Origin: an uncultured Pedobacter sp.
GTDB lineage: Bacteria; Bacteroidota; Bacteroidia; Sphingobacteriales; Sphingobacteriaceae
DNA: 64,000 bases
NCBI RefSeq assembly: GCF_946480185.1
Contig: NZ_CAMLIG010000005.1
Coordinates: 1-64,000 of the forward strand
Direction: 5' to 3'
Part shown: positions 44,158-51,546 of the stretch, in pieces
Layout of the letters: each line of letters starts with the position of its first letter
Numbering within the stretch: position 1 is the first letter of the stretch
Position numbers and translations under genes: made by a program
Notes under the pieces: model-generated
The model's database searches: none
Told to the model about the DNA's origin: nothing
The model's input: the letters and a program-made list of their open reading frames with translations, nothing else

Positions 44158-44252
44158 CGTCATGTCGAGGTAACGAGACATCACACAAGCAAAGCCTGAA
44201 TATAGTATTTAACACCTTTTTGTGAGATGTCTCACTGTCGTTCGACATGACG
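44158..44252. repeat. Large imperfect hairpin repeat (GTCATGTCGA...)
   Basis: Left arm 44158-44185 (CGTCATGTCGAGG, CGAGACATCACA) and right arm 44221-44252 (TGTGAGATGTCTCAC, TTCGACATGACG) are imperfect inverted repeats of about 30 bases around a 35-base loop. It sits between the ends of two convergent genes and could act as a terminator as well as a mobile palindrome. Confidence 0.65.
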
Positions 44253-44269
44253 GATTTCTTTAACACAAA

Positions 44270-46354
44270 TTAAATCCTCAGACCCAAACCTCCAACAAAA
44301 TTCCTTTTAGCAGCAGGGTTAAAATACCTTGCGCCAAAAGCATTCAAATCATTTCCTAAACTGTAATCGGTATTTAAAATATTGTTTGCGCCAAAATTGA
44401 AGATGACATGATATCCTTTTAGCCTTGTTTGCCAGCTTAACTTGGCATCTAATAAAGAGTAACTTTTTGCAAATACAGTTTCTCCATCGTTTAAAGAGGT
44501 TTTTCCGTTGAACTGATGTTGAATGAACAGTGCAAAATTCTTTTGAAAATTGAAGTTAAGAATATTAGAGAAGCTAAGTTTTGGAATTCCGGTCAGCAAA
44601 TTTCCGCTGAAATTATCATTGCCAATCACATAATCTCTGAACTTAAAATCGTTTAAAGTAATTGCCGTATTAAAATCAATTTTTTTAAAAAAGCTGGGAT
44701 TATTTTTGAGCAAATTGGCACTCAGCTCAATTTCTAGACCTTTTTGTTTGGTTCCGCCAGCGTTCACATAAAAATCTTGGTCATTTGGCGCAACTCTGCG
44801 GACAATGGCATTGTTTAATCGGTAATAAAAAGCAGAAATGTCTAAATAAACGCGTTCAAACGGAGTTCTGGTTCTTAAACCTAGTTCATAGTTCCAACCG
44901 TTTTCGGCTTGCAAATTTGGATTGATGGTGGCGTCTGAACCTCTGATTTCGTCTTTTGTTGGGGTAGAATAGCCTCTGCTTATAATTCCTCGAAGTACCG
45001 CCTGTTTTCCAACTAAATAGGAAATTGCCAATCTTGGCATCAGCTCTGGATTGAGTTTTACCGTTCCATAACTGGCACTGTTCTGCGATTCGGGCAAAGC
45101 TTCAAACCCATATTTAGCGAAATTTAAACTCGTAGAAAGTTCGGTGCTTAATCTTTTACCTAACTCTAGTTTTAAACGGGTAAACAAAAATTGCGATTCG
45201 TTTTTAATTAAATCCGCGGCTTGGAGATTACCGATTTCACCTTGGTTATTGTCATAATTTCTGACTTGCGAATTGGTATGTTGATACTCGTAACCGAAAT
45301 TCCAGTTGTATTTTAATTTAGGATTTACCTCTTTTTGGTAGCTCACAAACGTTCGAATGGCTAAACTCACTTCCTTTCTTTTTTCATAATTGGTGATGAA
45401 AGGATTCTCGAAATCAACATCCATCCCAGATAAGGAAATGCTGTGTTGCCAGTTTTTGCTGAACTGATATTGGTGCGTTAAACCACCGAAGAAAGTTTGG
45501 TTATAAATTCCGGCTTTTTGCTCTTCTGCACCGGGAGCAACCGGACTTGCCGGCCGGGCCTGACGAGGATTCGCCTGCATTTGTGCTACTGTTAATCCGC
45601 CGGGCGTTTGGTAACCCAAATTGCTGTAAAAGCCAGAAAATTTTAATTCCGCTTTTGGATGATACTGAAATTTCTGTTGTGTTTGAAAATAAGAACGTTT
45701 CATCAAACTGTGGTTGCGGTAACCGTCTGCATATTGATAAGCTTGGTGAAAGCTGTATTGATATTTCTCATAATTTTTTTGAAGATGAACGTTTTCTTTA
45801 AAGAAACCGTAACCGCCTGCATTGGCGTTTACGCTCATTTCGTCTTCTGCTCCCTGCGAATTTAACAGTACCACACCGCCCGAATTTGCACCAAATAAAC
45901 TCCCATCCGGACCTTTCAAAATTTCTATATTGCTGAGGGCAGATTGGTCAATTAAATTTAAGTAGGTATTTCCGCTGGCATCTGTTAAAGGCAGACCATC
46001 AAAATAAACTTTCACATTCCGCACCCCAAACGGCGAGCGTAACAAACTTCCCCGTATAGATAAACGGTAACTCCCAGGAGAGCGCTCTTCCATTTTTACA
46101 CCAGCCACGCTGTTTAAAACAGGAAAAAGAGACGTGTTTTGGTTTTGCTCAATTTGCTTTTTTCCAACCACGGTTACAGTAGATGGCAGGTTGAAAAGTT
46201 TGCTTTCGGAGAGGTAAGCTTTCACCGTGACTTCTTGTAAAGTTTGGATGCTGTCTTTTTTGATTTGGGCTTTTGTGGTTGTAATTGAAAATATAAGGTA
46301 GATGAATATAAATGTGAAAGTCGCTTTGTACTTAAAAATATTTGATTTAGGCAT
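44270..46354 (-). CDS. TonB-dependent outer-membrane receptor
   Basis: The 694-residue protein has a signal peptide (FTFIFIYLIFSITTTKAQ), a plug domain (about 45-165, with LQEVTVKA, RLSIRGSLLRSPFGVRNVKV in pieces, and IEILKGPDGSLFGANSGGVVLL) and a 22-strand barrel ending GGLGLRI. It lacks the carboxypeptidase-like N-terminal domain common in SusC-type receptors, so it is a classic siderophore/vitamin type. The B12-type binding protein and peptide-binding lipoprotein nearby are possible partners, but they are in separate transcripts. Ligand unknown. Confidence 0.9.
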   Translation of the reverse strand: MPKSNIFKYKATFTFIFIYLIFSITTTKAQIKKDSIQTLQEVTVKAYLSESKLFNLPSTVTVVGKKQIEQNQNTSLFPVLNSVAGVKMEERSPGSYRLSIRGSLLRSPFGVRNVKVYFDGLPLTDASGNTYLNLIDQSALSNIEILKGPDGSLFGANSGGVVLLNSQGAEDEMSVNANAGGYGFFKENVHLQKNYEKYQYSFHQAYQYADGYRNHSLMKRSYFQTQQKFQYHPKAELKFSGFYSNLGYQTPGGLTVAQMQANPRQARPASPVAPGAEEQKAGIYNQTFFGGLTHQYQFSKNWQHSISLSGMDVDFENPFITNYEKRKEVSLAIRTFVSYQKEVNPKLKYNWNFGYEYQHTNSQVRNYDNNQGEIGNLQAADLIKNESQFLFTRLKLELGKRLSTELSTSLNFAKYGFEALPESQNSASYGTVKLNPELMPRLAISYLVGKQAVLRGIISRGYSTPTKDEIRGSDATINPNLQAENGWNYELGLRTRTPFERVYLDISAFYYRLNNAIVRRVAPNDQDFYVNAGGTKQKGLEIELSANLLKNNPSFFKKIDFNTAITLNDFKFRDYVIGNDNFSGNLLTGIPKLSFSNILNFNFQKNFALFIQHQFNGKTSLNDGETVFAKSYSLLDAKLSWQTRLKGYHVIFNFGANNILNTDYSLGNDLNAFGARYFNPAAKRNFVGGLGLRI

Positions 46355-46373
46355 AATAGGCGATTAGATGGTT

Positions 46374-46528
46374 CTAGAGCGTGTTTTTGTTCTTAAGCCG
46401 ATTGTTAATCCATTTTTTGATGTTGTCAAACCTCATTTCGCCCTTGTTATTGTCTGGAATGTCCTTACTTTACCAAACTTGCCGATGAGGATAACATGAA
46501 TGTTCTGAACATCCTTTATAGCTATCAT
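46374..46528 (-). pseudogene. Doc-type (Fic/DOC) toxin remnant with core deleted
   Basis: The ATG at 46528 overlaps the stop of the antitoxin-like gene by four bases (ATGA). It opens MIAIKDVQNIHVILIGKFG, the N-terminus of death-on-curing toxins. The frame is then lost and stops at a TGA. In a shifted frame downstream the sequence encodes KGEMRFDNIKKWINNRL followed by KNKNTL and a TAG at 46374-46376, matching the C-terminal helix of the same family. Only 155 bases remain, so the central 80 or so residues with the HxFxxGNKR active site are gone. The toxin cannot be functional. Confidence 0.6.
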
Positions 46529-46713
46529 TTAGCCAGTTTTTCTAAGAGTTCTTTATCCTCGGATAAAATCTGAAGTAGATTATTCTTTAGCTTAATCTTA
46601 TCAACTGCTTGCTCTTGCAGTTTCTTTAAAAAGTCAAGAACGTCTAATAATACGGCATGGGGGACGCTATACAAAACTTGTTGAATTTCTTCTTTTATCT
46701 GTATTTTGGTCAT
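46525..46713 (-). CDS. Antitoxin-like small protein of a decayed Doc module
   Basis: The ATG at 46713 gives 62 residues (TKIQIKEEIQQVLYSVPHAV, then LLDVLDFLKKLQEQ and a charged tail ending ELLEKLAK). A longer frame to 46818 has no support. Small helical proteins of this make often precede Doc-type toxins in Bacteroidota, and its stop codon overlaps the toxin remnant's ATG. The frame is intact, so it may still be made and bind its own operator or protect against related toxins. The antitoxin role is inferred from position. Confidence 0.55.
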   Translation of the reverse strand: MTKIQIKEEIQQVLYSVPHAVLLDVLDFLKKLQEQAVDKIKLKNNLLQILSEDKELLEKLAK

Positions 46714-46819
46714 ATACAAAGATAAGCAAAGTCTTATTATTTCGAGTGTGGATAAATAATATGGATTTGTGGTTTTAAGAATTTGCGGTTTTACTTGCAA
46801 AAACTTGTCTGCCAACACT

Positions 46820-47024
46820 AAATTTAATAGTCATTTAAACCTGTGGTATATCACGTTTTTTATTGCACATAGGTTTCCATGATGATGGCTTTTACAGTGC
46901 TATCTCTTTGGTAGTTAGATTCCCTAATTTCTTTACAATTCTTATCTTGTCCACAGTTTTAATTTAACCAAAAACAAATCAACCTTTTATTTTTGCCTTC
47001 TGAATTTCGGCCATTGTAGAATTA
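46820..47024. other. Intergenic DNA, nothing recognised
   Basis: This gap between the antitoxin-like gene and the VOC gene is AT-rich. I see no gene, repeat or clear hairpin in it. Confidence 0.4.
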
Positions 47025-47447
47025 TTATTCAACGACTTCAAATTGAGGATTCCATACGGCTTCCCATAAGTGCCCGTCTAAATCCTGAAAATAGCCTGCA
47101 TAACCGCCCCAAAATGTATCTTGTGCTGGTTTAATAATTTTTCCTCCTGCTTTTCTCGCTTGTTCCATTACCGCATCTACTTCTTCCTTACTTCCTACAT
47201 TGTGTCCAATAGTCATGTCCGTTTCAGAAGGATTTTGTAAAGAGATATTAGTGTCATGGGAGATGCTTTTTCTTGGCCAAAGAGCTAGTTTTAATCCATA
47301 TTGTAAATCAAAAAAGGCAACTGCTCCGTACTCAAATTCCTTTCCAACAATTCCTTCGGTAGGCAACCCAAGCCCGTCTCTATAAAATTCAACGGCTTTT
47401 TCCAAATCTGAAACTCCTAATGTTAATACTGAGATTCTTGGTTTCAT
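47025..47447 (-). CDS. VOC family (glyoxalase-like) protein
   Basis: The 140-residue protein is a complete vicinal-oxygen-chelate unit of two beta-alpha-beta-beta-beta modules: residues 4-60 (ISVLTLGVSDLEKAVEFYRD, GLGLPTEG) and about 70-135 (GHNVGSKEEVDAVMEQARKAGG, GYAGYFQDLDGHLWEAVWNP). The DLDGHLWE motif supplies the usual Glu/His metal ligands. Members include glyoxalases, dioxygenases and antibiotic-binding proteins; none can be chosen here. It is one of the single-gene units of the 46.5-51.5 kb block. Confidence 0.85.
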   Translation of the reverse strand: MKPRISVLTLGVSDLEKAVEFYRDGLGLPTEGIVGKEFEYGAVAFFDLQYGLKLALWPRKSISHDTNISLQNPSETDMTIGHNVGSKEEVDAVMEQARKAGGKIIKPAQDTFWGGYAGYFQDLDGHLWEAVWNPQFEVVE

Positions 47448-47494
47448 ATTCTGTATTTATTTTATTAATCTGTTCTGTTAGGAGGAGGTAACGT

Positions 47495-47633
47495 CTACCA
47501 TTCTGCCTTACTTTCGTCGCCTGGAATATACCAATCCACGTTTTCATAGAATAGGGTTAGATAAATCCTTTAAATTCCTTTCTGTAAGATATTTAAGGAA
47601 ATTCCGGACAACTTTAAGCGCATTATTCTCCAT
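47495..47633 (-). pseudogene. Frameshifted SnoaL/NTF2-like gene fragment
   Basis: The ATG at 47633 encodes MENNALKVVRNFLKYLTER and NLKDLSN, then the frame breaks near 47550-47557. In the next frame the sequence continues LFYENVDWYIPGDESKAEW and meets TAG at 47495-47497. N-terminal helix, a loop and the strand ENVDWYIPGDE are the start of a SnoaL-like domain; the remaining 80 or so residues are absent. It is both frameshifted and truncated. Too short for routine gene calling. Confidence 0.6.
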
Positions 47634-47704
47634 AGTTAACTCTATTATTTATTCAAATTTTGGGGTTCGTTTGACAATGGTAGCTATTAGCGGTTCGTTC
47701 ACCT

Positions 47705-48334
47705 TTATTTCTTCTTAAATAACATTGACAAAATTCTTGGAATTGTATTTTTATCGTTATCGTCAAAATATTCGTTAATGTCAATTAGCTGAAAACTAGA
47801 CTTCTTTGCTGAGTTTACGAAGTCGGAAATATGGTGATTAAAACAAGTCACAATTTGAATACCCTCTTCATTTTCAAACCTGGCTTTTGAACCATTGTAT
47901 TGTCTAAATGGATGCAATTCGCCTATGTAAATTACTCCGTTAGCGCTTATGACTTCGTTCAGTCTTTTGAATATTAAATCTAAGTTCTCTATGTGTTCTA
48001 AAACAAGGCTAAAAGTTGCTAAGTCAAATTTTTCATCCTTTGTAAATTTCCAATCATTATTGATATCAGCTTGAATAAATTTTACATTTTCAGTATTCAT
48101 CTTTTGTTTAGCCTTTGTCAACATTTGTTCTGATAAATCAATGCCTAACACGTTATAAGCAATAGATGCCAACCATTCTGTGTTTTTTCCTGTTCCACAG
48201 CCTATTTCTAAGCAATTATGAAAATGTTGTTCTTTTAAATTTTGCCTAAGCGAAATTGCCTCCAAATCCCTAGTTCTATTTTTATTTGTGTCATATTGTT
48301 CTGACCAAATGTTATAGGCTTCTTTTATGTCCAT
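47705..48334 (-). CDS. Class I SAM-dependent methyltransferase
   Basis: The 209-residue protein has the Rossmann methyltransferase motifs: motif I LEIGCGTGKNTEWLA (about 42-56), the acidic end of strand 2 GIDLSEQML (about 64-72), QADIN (about 90) and the post-motif LATFSLVLEHIENLD (about 104-118). It matches Methyltransf_11/25 type. No substrate-specific domain is present. It is a lone unit inside the accessory block, flanked by the SnoaL-like fragment and the YrdB gene. Confidence 0.85.
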   Translation of the reverse strand: MDIKEAYNIWSEQYDTNKNRTRDLEAISLRQNLKEQHFHNCLEIGCGTGKNTEWLASIAYNVLGIDLSEQMLTKAKQKMNTENVKFIQADINNDWKFTKDEKFDLATFSLVLEHIENLDLIFKRLNEVISANGVIYIGELHPFRQYNGSKARFENEEGIQIVTCFNHHISDFVNSAKKSSFQLIDINEYFDDNDKNTIPRILSMLFKKK

Positions 48335-48399
48335 TTTTATTTAGTTCTCTTTGTTTAAAGTTAGGTTATTAGAGACTTGCTCATCCGTCCAATTACCTC

Positions 48400-48738
48400 T
48401 TATTCATTTCCTTCCAAAAAAACGCTCGCTATCTGCGTTACTGTTGAAATGAAGGCAAGAATTAAAGCAAACTTTGTAAATCCTAATCTATAGAGAAAAA
48501 AGGATGCTAAAAAAAACAAGAACAATCTGAATATAGCCAAATAAGGCATTTTAAGGCGATTCTCTGATTTTGGTGCCGCCCAATAAGCCCAAAGTAGAAT
48601 TGCCAATAGGGTCAAAAGAATAGCGAATCCATATTTTAATACCAATCCGTTACCTTTTTGAAAACCAAAACAGGCGAAGGAACCGAACATGATCAGTTCA
48701 ATTAAAAATACAATAGTTTGGTTTACGATTTTAAGCAT
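48400..48738 (-). CDS. YrdB family membrane protein (DUF2568)
   Basis: The 112-residue protein has four hydrophobic helices (about 5-25, 33-52, 68-84, 88-106) with WAYWAAPKSENRLKMPYLA between helices 2 and 3. That loop, with Trp and Pro-Lys-Ser followed by a basic stretch, is the signature of DUF2568/YrdB. No function is known for the family. It is a lone unit of the accessory block. Confidence 0.78.
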   Translation of the reverse strand: MLKIVNQTIVFLIELIMFGSFACFGFQKGNGLVLKYGFAILLTLLAILLWAYWAAPKSENRLKMPYLAIFRLFLFFLASFFLYRLGFTKFALILAFISTVTQIASVFLEGNE

Positions 48739-48773
48739 ATTTAGGAAACTATATTGAATTTTCCCGCTTCCCG

Positions 48774-48804
48774 CTAACGGTTTGAGATAGATAGGCTTCG
48801 TTAG
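48774..48804. repeat. CTAACG/CGTTAG inverted pair between DinB and YrdB
   Basis: CTAACG (48774-48779) and CGTTAG (48799-48804) are perfect inverted repeats 19 bases apart, ending 2 bases after the DinB stop. It is the most complete boundary element of the accessory block. Confidence 0.5.
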
Positions 48805-48806
48805 TA

Positions 48807-49265
48807 TTATTTGTTCATTTTAAAGAATATCCAATCCGTTAATAACGGTTCAATATTGCATTGTCTTAATTCCGTTGCTATTTGGGCCCTATGATAAGTA
48901 GAATGATTAATAATTTGAAATAAAATATCACATATGCTATTGCTGAATTCTTTTCCGTTGCTTGTGTTATATCTTATTTCACCATCAAAATCAAAGTTGT
49001 CAATAATATACATTGATGTTTCAAAATTTTTAATATCAGTTTCTTTTAATTTTTTTATCTCAAAAATATCCCAGGGCTTGGTTTTCAGGTCTTCTGGTAA
49101 AACTTTATTATTCCATATTGCGTGTACATTTACAAGGTGGCAACTTAAGTTCGTCAATTTATCAGACACTTGTTCGTGATGGTCTATCAAGACTTGAAGT
49201 ATCTTTTGATTGAAATGAAAATTATACTCAAATAATTCTTTAAAAAATTGTTTCATTGATTGCAT
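48807..49265 (-). CDS. DinB family protein
   Basis: The 152-residue four-helix bundle has the histidines of the DinB metal site: His in LSCHLVNVHAIWNNK (about 42-50) and two in INHSTYHRAQIATELR (about 126-135). DinB/YfiT-like proteins bind a divalent metal and include thiol-dependent transferases for mycothiol or bacillithiol. No thiol partner is identifiable. It is a lone unit of the accessory block with a short boundary element at its 3' end. The name DinB here is not the DNA polymerase IV of E. coli. Confidence 0.85.
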   Translation of the reverse strand: MQSMKQFFKELFEYNFHFNQKILQVLIDHHEQVSDKLTNLSCHLVNVHAIWNNKVLPEDLKTKPWDIFEIKKLKETDIKNFETSMYIIDNFDFDGEIRYNTSNGKEFSNSICDILFQIINHSTYHRAQIATELRQCNIEPLLTDWIFFKMNK

Positions 49266-49286
49266 GATTAATTCTTGTAATAAGTT

Positions 49287-49293
49287 GTTAGGC
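49287..49293 (-). other. GTTAGGC core-like site after the CMD gene
   Basis: In the gene's direction this reads GCCTAAC, followed by AAC, 8 bases after the stop. It matches the RYYYAAC / GTTRRRY core of integron attC sites. Similar sites lie at 48360-48365 and, less exactly, 47477-47482 and 50213-50218. On its own it is weak evidence. Confidence 0.35.
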
Positions 49294-49301
49294 GTTCACT
49301 G

Positions 49302-50099
49302 CTATTTGTCCGCTCGTTCTGTCAATACTTCTTTTAATGCATTTGTTCCGTTTATGGCTGATGGAAAACCAGAATAGATAGTTAGCAAAAGCATTATTTC
49401 TTTTATTTCGGTTTTTGTAAGTCCGATGTTTAGACCAGCGTTGATATGAAATTTCAGTTGAGGTTGAGCCGTTCCTAATGCAGTCAACGCAGAAATTGTT
49501 GCAATTTGCCGGTACCTTTTACTCAAATTATCTCTTGAAAAAATGTCGGCATAACCGTACTCAAGAATGAATTTTACTAATTCCGGTGAAAAATTATTAT
49601 AGGCTGATTTTAATCTTTCAACTTGGAGGCTGTCCAGTTTAAACAATTCTTGTTCGCCTGATTTTAATCTGTTGGGTTGATTGTTTTTGGTAGCTGTTTT
49701 TCCGATTTTATCTTTAATTCCCTGCTTTTCCCTTTCTACCAAAACTTCTTTTAAAGCGTTCATTGCATTGACGCAACCCGGAAAACCCGAATAAACGGAC
49801 ATCTGTAAAATCACTTCTTTTACTTCATTGATTGAACTTCCTGTATTTAAAGCTCCGTTTATGTGGACTTTTAATTGTGGCTGTGCGTTTCCCATTGCAG
49901 TCAATGCCGCAACAACGGCAATTTCTTTTTCTTTTAAACCAAGTCCGTCTCTGGAATAGATGTCTCCGAAAGAATATTCGATGATGTACCTTCCTAAATC
50001 GGGCGAAATGTCTTTCAGACCTTCGATTACTTTTTCGCCTGCCTCTCCGTCAATTTCTTTTAGCTTTTCCCAGCCTGTATTAAACCTTTCTGATTGCAT
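49302..50099 (-). CDS. Tandem carboxymuconolactone-decarboxylase-fold protein
   Basis: The 265-residue protein has two homologous CMD domains (PF02627): residues about 15-125 and 155-262. Both contain SP-L---I-EY--ADI-SRD, then AALTAMGNAQPQLKVHING in the first and SALTALGTAQPQLKFHINA in the second, and end YSGFP---N--NALKEVL. Neither domain has the CxxC of AhpD peroxidases, so a redox peroxidase role is unlikely; it is closer to gamma-carboxymuconolactone decarboxylase. The AraC-type regulator lies 123 bases upstream and may control it, a frequent pairing. It is a unit of the accessory block. Confidence 0.85.
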   Translation of the reverse strand: MQSERFNTGWEKLKEIDGEAGEKVIEGLKDISPDLGRYIIEYSFGDIYSRDGLGLKEKEIAVVAALTAMGNAQPQLKVHINGALNTGSSINEVKEVILQMSVYSGFPGCVNAMNALKEVLVEREKQGIKDKIGKTATKNNQPNRLKSGEQELFKLDSLQVERLKSAYNNFSPELVKFILEYGYADIFSRDNLSKRYRQIATISALTALGTAQPQLKFHINAGLNIGLTKTEIKEIMLLLTIYSGFPSAINGTNALKEVLTERADK

Positions 50100-50222
50100 A
50101 TTTTTCGATGATTTTATTTGTCCGGTATTTTAATATCATTAAAAGCAACAACGAAATGATTATAATTTCTTTCGTTATATCGGACAAAATTAGTCGACAA
50201 ACAGGCAATGTTGTTAGGACTT

Positions 50223-51005
50223 CTACCGGCTTTTTAGGTACTTTTCCCGAAAGTTTGCAGGCGAGATATTGGTTTTCTTTTTGAAAATTCTTGAAAAATA
50301 AGAACTGTCTTCAAAGCCGAGTTTAAAAGAGATTTCACCTATTTTGAATGTTGAATAAAGTAAAAGCCTTTTGGCTTCCGTTATCTTCAAATCCAGTTGA
50401 AGTTGTTTGGCGGTCAATCCTGTTTCATCTTTACACAGTTGGTTTAGCGTTTCAGGCAGTGTATTTAATTTGTCTGCATACTGCTCTATAGTGAAATTTT
50501 TAGAAAAATTTTCTGCGGTGAGCTTTTTGAATAGAATGATGGTGTTATTTGATTTATTGTACTGTTTTTTATTGTTGTTTAAAAGCGAAATGAGATAAGA
50601 AATTGCGAATAACTGATTATTATTTGACAACATCCGGTTGAATATTTCTCTGATAAAATGAATGTCGTCTCTTTCTAAATCTACGTATGGAAATGAAAAA
50701 TCAATGTTTAGATGTTTGGCAAAATGTTCGTTAATGAGCAGAAAATATCCACAACTATCATCGGAATAGTTCCAGTAGCGAATTTGTTTGGGATTAATGG
50801 TAAAAATTCTGTTTGATAGAATTTCATACTCCTCAAACTCGATTATGTTTAAACCGTTCCCTTGTGTAAACCAAACCAAAGAATAAAAACCCTGTCTGTG
50901 TGGCCATTCAATATTTGGATCTGATATGTCTTCAATAACTCCTGCATAATATTCTATCGATTCATTCAGTTTAGGGATGATGTCGTCAATTTGATATATT
51001 TTCAT
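50223..51005 (-). CDS. AraC family transcriptional regulator
   Basis: Starting at the ATG at 51005 the protein has 260 residues; a TTG eight codons earlier is rejected. An N-terminal cupin-like sensor (about 1-150) is followed by a DNA-binding domain with two helix-turn-helix units: FTIEQYADKLNTLPETLNQL (about 168-187) and KIGEISFKLGFEDSSYFSRIFKK in parts (about 222-244), ending NISPANFREKY. That C-terminal signature is diagnostic of AraC/XylS. It overlaps nothing but starts 12 bases after the GIY-YIG gene. It may regulate the downstream CMD gene. Confidence 0.9.
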   Translation of the reverse strand: MKIYQIDDIIPKLNESIEYYAGVIEDISDPNIEWPHRQGFYSLVWFTQGNGLNIIEFEEYEILSNRIFTINPKQIRYWNYSDDSCGYFLLINEHFAKHLNIDFSFPYVDLERDDIHFIREIFNRMLSNNNQLFAISYLISLLNNNKKQYNKSNNTIILFKKLTAENFSKNFTIEQYADKLNTLPETLNQLCKDETGLTAKQLQLDLKITEAKRLLLYSTFKIGEISFKLGFEDSSYFSRIFKKKTNISPANFREKYLKSR

Positions 51006-51016
51006 TTTACACGATT

Positions 51017-51454
51017 TTAGGTGTTCCAAAGTCCTTTTTGGTCAGCAATTGCAAACTTATTTCTTTTGTCAAGTTGAAATCCGTTAAGTTTAGTCGGTAA
51101 GTTTACGATACCAAATTCTTCAACTTCTTTTCGTCCAATATTAGTTGACATAAATTGAATTTTAAACTTTTCAATTGTCGTTGGTTTTATAAGCTGATTT
51201 GTTGACCGAAGTTTTTCAAAATTTTTAAAGAACGTAGAAGTTGTTGGTTTAAATTGTTGTTTAAGCCTTTTTATTAATTCTTTACCTTCTCCGATATAGA
51301 ATGGAATAGTGTCAAGCGAAATTAGATAGTTTCCAAAACCTTTTTCACTAACATTTATAGCGTCGCAAAAAGATTGAGTTTTCAGTTTATTAAGTCCACA
51401 GGATAAAATTTCATCTGATTGCTTCTGAATAATGTCCCAAGAAAATTTATTCAT
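51017..51454 (-). CDS. GIY-YIG nuclease family protein
   Basis: The 145-residue protein has a degenerate GIY-YIG core: NYLISLDTIPFYIGEGKELIKRLKQQF (in two parts, residues about 38-64), where FYIGEGK is the YIG half and NYL replaces GIY. The catalytic Arg is probably in KRLKQQF. A C-terminal segment (about 100-145) is not recognisable. Such small proteins can be lone nickases or remnants of mobile-element endonucleases. It is the outermost unit of the accessory block and lies just upstream of the AraC-type gene. Confidence 0.7.
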   Translation of the reverse strand: MNKFSWDIIQKQSDEILSCGLNKLKTQSFCDAINVSEKGFGNYLISLDTIPFYIGEGKELIKRLKQQFKPTTSTFFKNFEKLRSTNQLIKPTTIEKFKIQFMSTNIGRKEVEEFGIVNLPTKLNGFQLDKRNKFAIADQKGLWNT

Positions 51455-51546
51455 TCTCGATTGTCTTTTTGGTTTACGTTTATGTCTTCAGAGCCTGACC
51501 GCTAACGATTTGCAAATTTGTCTAACTATTAATTCCTCAAACACTA

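Noticed and set aside
46714..46818. N-terminal extension of the antitoxin-like gene
   Set aside because: The extra 35 residues show no family match; the ATG at 46713 fits a compact antitoxin.
51017..51454. GIY-YIG gene as a homing endonuclease in an intron
   Set aside because: It is not inside another gene, and no intron structure or split host gene is visible.
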